Part shown: positions 34,959 through 45,800 of the stretch, one piece after another
Position numbering within the stretch: the stretch's first letter is position 1
Layout of the letters: the number at the start of each line of letters is the position of its first letter
From: Asterias rubens
Taxonomy: Eukaryota; Echinodermata; Asteroidea; Forcipulatida; Asteriidae
Length of the DNA stretch: 64,000 nucleotides
Assembly (NCBI RefSeq): GCF_902459465.1
Contig: NC_047063.1
Location: forward strand, 8,245,343-8,309,342
Direction: 5' to 3'
Notes under the pieces: model-generated
What the model saw: the letters and a program-made list of their open reading frames with translations, nothing else
Databases searched by the model: none
Told to the model about the DNA's origin: nothing
Program-made: the position numbers and the translations under genes

Positions 34959-35471
34959 TGTGATGAAAACATTTGAAAAGGGGCAGTATTATCATCACAT
35001 CACTATAAGTTTTTTGATATATAAATTCATAATCATCATCCTGGATGTCCCATCCCACAAAAAAAACATTTATTCTTGTAAATACTTTTCAGAAAATGTT
35101 TTCTTGAAAATGTATTATTATTTTGCTTTGTACAGTTGTTTTTAAAGCAATTATTGTGGTGAAAAGATTAACCTAGCTGTATATTTGGCTGTGTATTTTA
35201 TGTTTCCTAGATTTTATTTGATAAATTTTTTTGACAGCATTCCAATTACTTACAGTTAACTAAAATGGAAAAAAAATATTCATCACATCATTTTGTATTC
35301 ATTGTGTGTGATTTTCAAGTAACAAATATAAAATGTTTTGAAATGATATGGAGTGTTTTTAAGTGTTTATTTTGTCTGGACAATAAGTTCGATCTGACAC
35401 CCCAACAAGTTGGTTCGTCCCGATTTGAGTACAATCTGGCATTTTCTTAAACGGGAAGGTAGTCTTATGAA

Positions 35472-35497
35472 GGGTGGGGTGGGGGTGGGGTGGGGTG
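35472..35497 (+). other. G-rich run with quadruplex potential
   Basis: GGGTGGGGTGGGGGTGGGG followed by TGGGG holds five G-runs of three or more separated by single T, the classic pattern of a stable intramolecular G-quadruplex on the plus strand. Confidence 0.75.
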
Positions 35498-35599
35498 TTG
35501 TAGGATCCCTCTTTAATAGTTACAGCCACAAATTGTATGTTTTTAGAAAGAAAGCTAGCCTGAGTAGTTAGCTAGTTGGAATAGCAATGATGGAGGGCC

Positions 35600-36260
35600 T
35601 TGGGGCATGTCCGACCCCCCCAGTTTTCCAGAGCCCCCTTCGCCCATGAAAAAAGGGAGAAAAGCTGCAGCGTTGAAGCCATCTGGGTGGGCAGGAGCCT
35701 TTGAACCCCCCCCCCCTCCCTCCAGTTTTCAAGTGCTTCTAACTACACAGGTGTACCACGAACATATCCAGATACATAGTGCCCTAATGAAACCAAAAAA
35801 AAAAGGGAAAAAAGGACTTGGTCCCCCCACTAGAGTGCACCTCCCCCCCCCCTTTCTGGGCAGTAATCTGTCCTAATACATTCTGCACCCCCCCCCCCCC
35901 CCCACACACACACAAACAAATGATTTCAAATGCTTTCTTAATACTACAAAGTGCTTCCTGATCAAAGGAAAGTGCCCCCTCCTCGCCCCACATCCAGATA
36001 TTTGTGTGCCCTAAAAAGAAGGTACAGAACAGGGCCAAAGGGGCGGGGTATGTTCCCGTTTACAAGTTCTTTCCAAGGTACCCCCCCCCCCCACAAACAA
36101 ACAAATTCAGATATTATGTAATTCCTCAAACAAATCACACAAAGCTCACCCACAATTAAATTCCCCCACCCCGCCCCCAAAAAGTGACACAAATTGCCCC
36201 TTCCCCCCACAAGCCCAGGTCCCTCTACCCCCGCCCCTGCAGACTCCCCCACAAAAAGAT
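35600..36260. repeat. C-rich low-complexity region upstream of CFAP54
   Basis: The plus strand contains many C runs of 8-15 (e.g. near 35706, 35841, 35889, 36080) mixed with CA repeats (ACACACAC) and AAAAAA runs. The open frames across it are composition artefacts. It lies about 0.5-1.2 kb before the CFAP54 start. Confidence 0.8.
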
Positions 36261-36748
36261 GAATGCTTCCTTTGAAAAGAAAAAAAACGATTCTCTGTAC
36301 TGAATGTTTCCCGGTTCACCCTAAAAGCGAGTTCATAATTTAAGAAGTTTGTTAGAAATTAATTAATTAGTGGTATCCATGGCCTTGTTTGCCTTGTTAC
36401 AAGAAATGGTAAAGCAGAGTGAGCAGACGATAACTAATAAATAGGGCGCGAACTACACTTTTGCTAAAACTTTTTGACTAATGGACTGATTCATTTTATT
36501 AAAGTGAATGTAAATATTTACCACCACGCTTATTGACAAGACAACCTTTATGTAAATATGTATTTAACAGCTAATGATTATTCAAATACAAACAAACACA
36601 TCTTATCAATACTATTAATATGCATTTTTCTATTTATTTCAATACAAAACATCGTACGTGTATGTTATACATGTACTTAGTATTCAAAAGGACCAATGTT
36701 TCCCCTCTTTGGAAGAAATCAAAGTTTCCCCCTTTAAAAATAATGAAA

Positions 36749-36762
36749 GCGACCTTAGCAAC
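36749..36762 (+). promoter_or_regulatory. X-box (RFX-binding) site in the CFAP54 promoter
   Basis: GCGACC-TT-AGCAAC fits the two half sites GYNRCC and RGYAAC with a two-base spacer. RFX factors drive motile-cilium genes through such sites close to the start. It lies 31 bases before the CFAP54 ATG. Confidence 0.65.
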
Positions 36763-36788
36763 TGCAAGTAAGTTTTGAGTGAGTGTTT

Positions 36789-36800
36789 CCAAGATGGCGG
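36789..36800 (+). promoter_or_regulatory. YY1 motif overlapping the CFAP54 start codon
   Basis: CCAAGATGGCGG spans the initiator ATG (36794-36796). YY1 sites of this orientation typically sit just downstream of the transcription start, so a very short 5' UTR is implied. Confidence 0.6.
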
Positions 36801-39800
36801 TCATACTGCAGCATAAAGCTGCTCTGTCCGTAAATCAACCGTCTTCCACTTTTTATAGCGGGGATAAAAATCCCGTAATCAATGCATTTCAGGAAGAATA
36901 CAAGTTATTCTTGCAGTTTATGAGAAAGAAAGCTTCGTCAAGCTACAGGAAAAAAGATGACGAGGCGTTTTCGCGTGGGTAAGTTAAAGTTGGATACAAA
37001 ACTTGTATTTGCCCAAAATCCGGACACTTGTTAGTTTTTAGTTTTACTTTTGCTTTTGGTTTGGTGGGTTGATTGACTTAAGTTTCATTTATGTGAAAAG
37101 GCTATACCTTTTTGCAGGAATATAGAACCATTGACGTTAAGTAAGTTTATCATTTGCCTTCCCCTTCACCCTTTTATTGGTTACAAAACCTAAATTTTTT
37201 AAATAAATTGATGACAAAAAAAGGAAAGAGGAAAATAGTTGTCATGGTTGTCAATAATTAAATATTGGCCTACATTAACAAACTTGGGCCTAATAATTTT
37301 TCAAAATGAATGAAGCCGAGTCAGTAAGTCTGAGTGGGATTTCAGACATTTTATTTGTGGGACAACCTGACGGTTCGGACAACTCGACGGATAGCCAACA
37401 ACATGGCCAAGACAAGTTGGTGGATGGCAGAGTCGGAGGTAGTCACTCATGTTATAAAATAATATGTTTCGTGTGATTCCAATCGATTGACAGACTTAAG
37501 AATTTCATATTGTTTATATTTGTAATCCAGGATTTTTCTTCATGTAGGGGTGTGCTAATAAAATAAACTCAATAAAAAAGGAAATCAATGAGTGGGAGGT
37601 TTTCAACTAGTGGTTTAATCCCAACGAGGCCTGGTTCTTGATAATTTTACTGAGATGAAGTCGAGGTAAATTATCAAGAACCAGACCTCGGCAGGTTTAT
37701 TAGACCACAACTAGTTGAAAACTGATTCAACACACTTTGATTCCCGTTCATAAATACTGAAGCGTTGACCGTGGGTTGCGTTGTACACAGTTTAATGACA
37801 CAATTGAGGTACAATTAACTGCCTTTTCTGTCTGTTTCTTTGGAGGTTTATTTACACACAATCAGTCATGAAATTACACGAAACAGAAACCTAAGCCAGA
37901 GAGCGCCCTCTCCAGCGAGCAGACACGATCGGCTTGTCTGGGCCACTAGCGTTGCTCCGAAGGGGAGTTGGCTGGCGCCCCCAACCGGTCGATCGGCACC
38001 ACCGCTACATTACCTTTTCGATCAAAAACATCAACACTTTTTGGTCAAAAAGAAAAATAAATGCAAAAATTATAATTGTTCAAATGATTTCTTTCAACAC
38101 AACACCCCTCCAGCTATGAAATGGTAAAGCCCTTCCCCCTTGGGTAAACAACTCCTTATAAGGGAATGCTGTGCGCCTCGCACGTATCGCGTGATGTGGC
38201 ACAACTGTTTCAGTCGTTGCTCTCGACCAATAGGAATGAAGAAACTGTCTTATAAGAACAGGTGCAAGCTCGCGTTTCACGCACATGTTTCAACACTTTT
38301 TACTGGTCATAAACAAAGGTTTATACACACCCACGCGACGCGCTCTCCACCAATAGGAATAGCGAAACTGTCTGAGGTATTTATGAATGCATGTTCTTAT
38401 GTTTACATCAAATAGATAAAGCCAGATGGAGAACTATTAAATCAAACAAATGCATACTAATTCAGTCATTTATTTCCGTTTAATAAATATTTCCAAGTAA
38501 AAAGTGCGTGTAAATGGAGATCAGTCATTCAACGGTAGTCTTGGCCATTTGTTGAGTTGTCCGAACTGACAGACAAGTTGTCTGAACTCCAGCTCAACAG
38601 CTCACTCAAGACAACTAGATGGTTGAAACAACACCACCCTTCCTTCCTTCCTGTAAAGTGCAGCCTCACATATGCGAGGATAAGATGCACTGCGTGTTTG
38701 CGCATGCGTCCAAGAAATATAATGGTGTCGAGTGCAGAAATATGTACAAATAGTGCAAGTAAAAACTGGTGGATTTGGAGAGCTACTTAACAATTTCACA
38801 ATTTTCCATATATATACTTTATTTATAGGCTACAAATAAACATATTTGAGAGGTTTTGCATAGGATAGTAATAATATAAGGAGCCCAATTTGAATGTTGT
38901 TGATTTAGAAGAACCATAGAGTAAAGAATAAACGAATGGTTAATGTTTTGGCTCTGTAGATTATGTAGTCTTAATGTCAAGTTGACCATAGTTTTTTAAT
39001 TTCTTTCCAAATTCAATGAAGGGCGGACACTTTGTTCAGTCTGTGGAATTCCTATGAAGCACGTCTTCCAACAACCTACTACCAGCAGAAAGTTATCGAG
39101 ATGGGAGACTTTCTGGTTACTATCAAGGTATGAATTATCACACTTATTTCATCGGACAATCTGACTGGGGTCCTATTTCTACTTTCTTGATCTTTAAAGT
39201 CAAAATTATTTTCGCTGAGAAGCCAATGTAAGTGATATTTTGAAAATGTTGTTCAAACTCCAATGATACTTCTGTCATGGTGCATGAAGGTTGAATGTCG
39301 TGTCAGAGAATCTTGCTGAGACAAGCAGGTCTGGAGTTAAATGGCAACCAAAGACCCCCCATTCCCTGGTCTTAGCCTTGAGGCCTTCCATAGTTTCCAA
39401 TAGACTTTAACTGGCCTGATATTTCACAGAGTTGACAAAGGCAAACACCTCCGTTGCCTCCGGACGTTGCCTTGGTGCCCCTTGAATGTTCCATTAGAGA
39501 TTCACAATTCCTCATCAAAGGTGCTCTTTACCAAGGAGAAAATGCCTTTGTGCCTTTGCCCCAAAACGAAACATCAGGCTTGTTTAAGATTTCTTGGGGC
39601 CTTGATGGAAGTGCCTTTTGCAAAATGAAAGCAGGCCTCGACCGCTACAGCGGCCACCAGCGGCCAGTGCCGCGATGCCCCAGCGAATTGCCGTGAAGCC
39701 CTTTTAAAAATCACGTGTTACGGTTACGGCCACTTGGCCGTTGTGCCCTTTTCCATTGATTCCATAACATTATTTATTCGAAAATGTTATTTAATGTTAA

Positions 39801-42800
39801 CATTGTGATCCATTTAATTTATATGGAGGTAAAATTCGGAACGTACGATCCCGCACACTAGTTTTCACAATGTTTTTCTGTGCAATAAAAAATGTGTCGA
39901 GAACGTGGCATGGTAACCATATCAAACGTAGTTGAGCTGTTTACTGCTAAAAACGCAGCACCAGACTACTCCAATGTATAAACTCGCTACAAGTCCCTAC
40001 ACTAAATTACGCATTTTCGCACTGATTTTGTCTATTGAGATCTGTATTTGTAGCGGATGGGGCGGGGAGAGGCGCGCGGCGGGGGGCTGGATACAGTATG
40101 TTTTTCCCCTGGCTATTTCGCTGGTGTCCAAGGCTTGTACTGGATTAATGTTTGTGACCCACCACTACCAGTGATCTGCCTGCCTTGCGACTTTGTTTTT
40201 CATTGCCAAACACATGTTTGTGTACACAAAACAAGCGTGGAATTGTAAAACGTCAAAATCGGATTGATGGAGGTAACGGCAGAGCCCTAATTTTGGAAAT
40301 TATCATACTCCATCAAGTTCATTATTGATTAATCAGCATGCCATCCCACAAAAGATGCAAAAATAAGCAGGAAGGCGAAAGGGCTGGAGTGGCAGGAATT
40401 GCCACCAACTTTGGAAGCATTTTTTAATTAGGTGCGTTTGTTTGCGTTTTTATAGTATTTATTTAGCGCAGTCTAGCGTGGCATAAACGCCGGCATGCAC
40501 AATACAACTGACAAGTTTAGCTAAATGCTAGGCCAATTGCTAAGGGGTTGGGGGTTTGTTTTTAATTTTCATAATCATATTTATATAAAAAAATATAAAA
40601 AAAGTTGTTGGTGGGTTGTTGGCGTGGGGTGGGTGGGGCTCGTTTGTCTCGCAGAGTTGGGGTAGTGGTGAGCCAGAGACTAATTGATCTTTTTTTCTTC
40701 AGATTAGCACGCACGGAATTAGTTTTCTTAATATTTTTCAGTATGGTTTTTTCAAAAATTCTTTGTTCTGGAGCAATTATTTGTTTTCAGATGAGCAGAA
40801 GGGAGTTTAATTAAGGCGATGAATAAGGGGAGGGGGTAACATGGGGTAAGTTAATTACTGGGGTAATAGTTTGCAATTCGAGTGCTGCAAAAAAACTGTA
40901 AATAATTCAGAAACAAATATTTTTAAACTTTTATTCAATTTCAGTTGCACAGCATGTAAACAGCGACAATGAAATAAATATGGGTTGGAAAGTTGACCAC
41001 CATCTTGAAATCAGTGAAAAATATATTATCATAATCATCAACAAATAAAGGTTTGAAAATGGCCTTGGTGCCCTTCCAGTTGGCCTTGGTGCCCCTTTCT
41101 TTTTTAGAGCGTTTGAGGCCAAGTGGCCTTGCCCCTCTGAAGCTAAAGGTTGAGGCCTGTGAAAGTGCCTTGTCAACTCAAAAAGATGAAAATCCAGGCT
41201 TGGACAAGACCAGCATTGCCTGTGACTTTGTTGTAGACATGTACAGGCCTTGAACTTCAATCTTAAAGGGGCACAGCAATTTTCCTCTTGGAAGGGGATC
41301 TCTAAGAGGAAAGTGTAAATTTGTATTGGAACTTTGTCAAAAGCACATGGCACCACGGCGATGGGGGACTTTTGGGACGCTTGGTGGCATTAGACTTACA
41401 TAGTAAACTCATTGTTCTTTGTAGGGTGCGCATGATTTGAACTACCTAACCAATAGAAATTTACCTGGTTATTACTCTGCTGCCACCTAGTGTTCCAAAG
41501 ACGCCCATTTCTGTGGGGGCTTTGGGTTGATTTGAGCCCTGCATGTAATTGTTGGTCATATATGTTTTACTTGGCAGGAGTATAACTTGGCAGTGTGGCA
41601 ATGCTACGGACGCTACTTAGATCAGTTTGGTGATCAGCATATTGAGGATATCGTGGACATCAACATGGTGAAAGAAATATTCTTCGCTGATGGTCTGGAG
41701 ACTGACAATGCTAGTCTAACTGTAAGTATTGTACACATTCAAACGTTCTCCTTTAGCAGTGGTCAATAGCCAAATGCCAGTTAAAACACTTGAGGACCAG
41801 TCAAAATAATAGTAAAGTTTGTTGCTTGTATAGTGCCACGACTGGGACTTGAACCCACACTCTGCTGATCAGAACGGCAGAGCTTTAGTTTGGTGTTTTT
41901 AACTGCTCCGCCATGACACGTGGCAACATTTCATCTCTTCACATTTTTTCTTTTCAGTTCCGAGCACTTTATGGTAAAAGTATCTGCAACTACCAGCTGG
42001 TGTTATTGACTGATCCGAAACTTCAGAACACACAGTCAGTGAAGATGTGCCTGAAGATTCTAGCCTTCCTTAGACTTATCACACAGGTTGTACTGCCCAG
42101 GGAACCATTGTGCTGGCTGGTGTATAATGGTACGCTATCAATGTAGACAATTTAAACAAGAAATTAGCTCTTTTTCAATAATTTGCTCCAACACTACCCA
42201 AAAAGTTATTGAAGTTAAAACACATCTTTTCAGACTGGCCTTTGAACACATCTGAGAGTTTTTTTTTTTTACCTGAACCTGAGCCTTTGAATGTTTTTAC
42301 AGAGAAAGTGCACCTTACAAATGCTGTGTTATATGTTTTATTATTATTAAGTTGCAAAATTAACAACTAGAGGTAATAATTTATTATTTTGATTTGGGAT
42401 TGAACAAAGAAATTTACAAGAGCTGGATGAGAGCCAACTACCTTTGGGTTATCATGCCAGCGCTCTACCAACTAAGCTATGTAGCTCTATGTTGGCAGTC
42501 GACTTATTTTGTCAATATGTTTGTTCAGGGTGCCAGTCAGAAGCCATACAATCAAGGGATCACACACAAGTGTGCGATATTAAATTTACTTTAGCGGGCC
42601 AAGTTTTGATGGGGCACCAAGGCCATAACCAGGGCAACAAAGTCCATGACATCTGTGGCCTCATAGTAATTCCAGGCCCGCTTAAGTCTAATGCTTCAAA
42701 AAGTGTCCAGTATTTTGAAATATTTATGATGTTGATTTCTTGTTTTATTTTTTACCATTCCAGGAACCATCCATATTTACAGTGTATCCAGACATTTGAT

Positions 42801-45800
42801 GACTCTGGGTCATTCAGCAAAGGTAAAACTGCAGTGGTATTGATAAACAGAAAAGAAAAGTATCTCAAACTTTCCTGTCAGTTTCTCTTGTCACCTTTGC
42901 ACAGATTCCTGACCAGTGCTCAATTTCATGGGTATGCTTACCACCAAATTCTGCACTTGTGATCACCATTCTCCGCTAACTGTGCAAGTGCTGAAATACT
43001 GTGCTAGCTGTGTTAGCAAATAGTAACTAGTAACGTACGTGCACAAGCACAACTTTTCTGGTCTAATTCACCACCAGACCACAGGTCTTGTGTTCTCAGC
43101 AGCAGAGTGGGAGTTTGATGCCTGTTTAGGCACACTTGTGCCCTCGAGCAAGGCACTTAACTATAATTGTATAAATGGGTACTATGCAGCATAGGCTGTA
43201 TACTCCCCAGGGGGCTGTGATGGATTAAGGAATAAAATAAAATGGCCACTATTCGTTATCATTAATTATGATTATTTTGTCTATAAACCAAGGTTCTAGA
43301 GTTCCTTCTATGGGCTTGTATGTGTATGGAGAACTCCGTCCCCCTGTTGTCCATTCGGTACCTCTCATGGCGGGCTACTCTCTACACTGCGGTGTGTCAC
43401 TGCTACTATGACTGCAAGGCTTCACAGCAAGCCGAGGTAAGAATCTTAATCAAGTTCTTACTTTAAACATCAATGAATTGTTGTTGTCGGTCTCCCAATT
43501 TTGTCAACATGTTTGTTCTCTGATGCCAGTCAGAAGCTATACAACCTGTAACTGCTGTTAAAGACACTGGACGCTATTGGTAATTGTCAAAGACTAGTCT
43601 TCACAGTTGGTGTATCTCAACATATGCATAAAATAACAAACCTGTGAAATATTTGAGCTAAATTGGTCGTCGAAGTTGCGAGATAATAACGAAAGAAAAA
43701 AAAACCTTGTCGCACGAAGTTGTGTGCTTTCAGATGCATGATTTTGAGACCTCAAATTCTAAATCTGAGGTCTCGATTCCTGGAAAATTACTTCTTTCTA
43801 AAAAACTATGTCACTTCAGAGGGAGCTGTTTCTCACAATGTTTTATACTATCAACCTCTCCCCATTACTCGTAATCAAGTAAGGTTTTATGATAATAATT
43901 GTTTTGAATAATTACCAATAGTGTCCACTGCCTTTAAGCCAGGATTCATACCAATATAACCTGGGAAGTGGCAGAAATCAATTAACATTAATATACGTGG
44001 CCATATTCCAACGACCATAGCTCATGGCGCTGCATAGTAAGCCCTTGTAAATGGGTGAGATTTGAGTGGCGTCTTGAATGTCTGTATTGTAGGTGATTGT
44101 CTGATGTACCTTTGTATCTTTCTTGATAGTTTTGCCTGTAAACCAGCATTACGTTAACAAAAACCAATCTACGACCCTACCATTAACCATCACTTTAATG
44201 TTAAGCCATGCCCAGCTTGGGCTGCTTGTAAAGGATAGCTGATGACGCTTATAAATATTTTTATTTTTGTAGAGCTTTGCTCGGCGTGCCTTGACTAAAG
44301 TCAATGAGTTGAGTCAATTAGAGAAGATCAGCTTGGCGCCACCTAGTGTCGAGATTGAGATCATCTTTAGACAGGTTGCTGTTAAGGTAGGTATAATCTA
44401 TATTGTCCCCTGTCTTTATCCTTGCAGATATTAAACATGGGCACTGGTTTTACAGTCCCAATAATTTCATTGGATACAATGATTTCATTGAATAAACGTG
44501 CTGTGAAGTTAGCTTTCCATATCTGCGTTATGATTTGTCCGAGGTGATGTAGTGTCAGCTTGTTTTTTCGATAGTCTGCATGCAGCTTGTGAACATATTG
44601 TTGTGCACATCATGTAGTTTTGTCTGATTCACTATTTCATACATGTATGTGTACATGTACGTGTGAATTGACTGCGAACCTCTGTGTGAAATGAATCAGA
44701 GGTCAATGGTACATTTGGCGTGACGTCAGATGTTCAGGCTATAATTACCAGCTATTGCAGAAGCCTTCTGTTGGTACCACAAGGGAAACTAACTGGGTAA
44801 ATTTTAGAATAATTTTGGGTGGATCAAAATTTTGTTTACTCAAGCAGGACTTAAACCAGCGACCTCTGACACATTAATCTGGAGGTCGCAGATTCAAGTC
44901 CCGCTCCATTCAATTTTTTCTCTTTGTATAACCCAAAACGTTTTTAAGTTATAACAAAAACAGAGAGAATTGTCGGATGAAATAGAAGCAAGTTTATGAA
45001 TGATTGAGCTTATATGTTTTTGTTTACTCTGCAGTTGGGCATAATGGTGTACAAACGGGCCGTTTTCGACACGAGGAAAAAACCCAAAGGCCTACTCCGC
45101 CCTAAGACAAGAAGCAACCTGAAGGATGCCCAGTCGGTAAGTCAGAACTAATAGTAAAGGCCTTCTGCGCGACCATGTGAGGGCGCTGTCCCCTGACAAA
45201 TTCAAAACTCAAAACACAGCTGGTTGTGAAAAACTAAACATTTTGTAAGCTAAAATTTTTTAATTATTAAATGCTTAGGAAAAAGAAGATTGCTGCAAAT
45301 TTATTTGATATTGAGTAAAAAAATATTATAGTATCCTCACAAAACTCCAACATTTATGCCTAGAGCCTTCTTGTTTAGAGCTATAACCTAATATGCTAAG
45401 CAGGGCTTGTACAAGCTAGATTCCTAAGCAGAATTGTGCTAGATTTCTGAGCAGAATTGGACATAACTTGTATCAACCTCGTTCCCAGGGGTGATCGATC
45501 TCACTGCGCCATTTTTTCCCATGAAAGAGTAGTGTCTTCTAAACAACGATAAGACGCACACAAGAAATAAAATAAGAAATCTAACAGTTGGGCCGAACCA
45601 GTTTTTTTATTTTAACTATTTTAAAGAACAGTTAACCTAAAATTTATCTATGAAATAGACCATTCAAGTCTTGCATATATTTGAACATTTGTGATCCATC
45701 ATACATTGCTTTCATGCATAATAAAGGAATCAAACTCAAACACACAGGTTCCAAAGTTCAAATGCACTCAAGACTTGCACTTTCTTTTACAAATTATTCA

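Noticed and set aside
35607-36252. Several open frames in the C-rich tract
   Set aside because: They encode runs of Pro, Gly and Val from homopolymers; they are composition artefacts.
39454-39696. 80-codon frame starting MPPDVALVPLECS
   Set aside because: It lies in a dispersed GGTGCCC repeat whose other copies do not keep the frame.
44843-44905. Possible tRNA genes
   Set aside because: B boxes are present but the acceptor stems do not form, and the two arms are inverted copies; these are SINE-derived.
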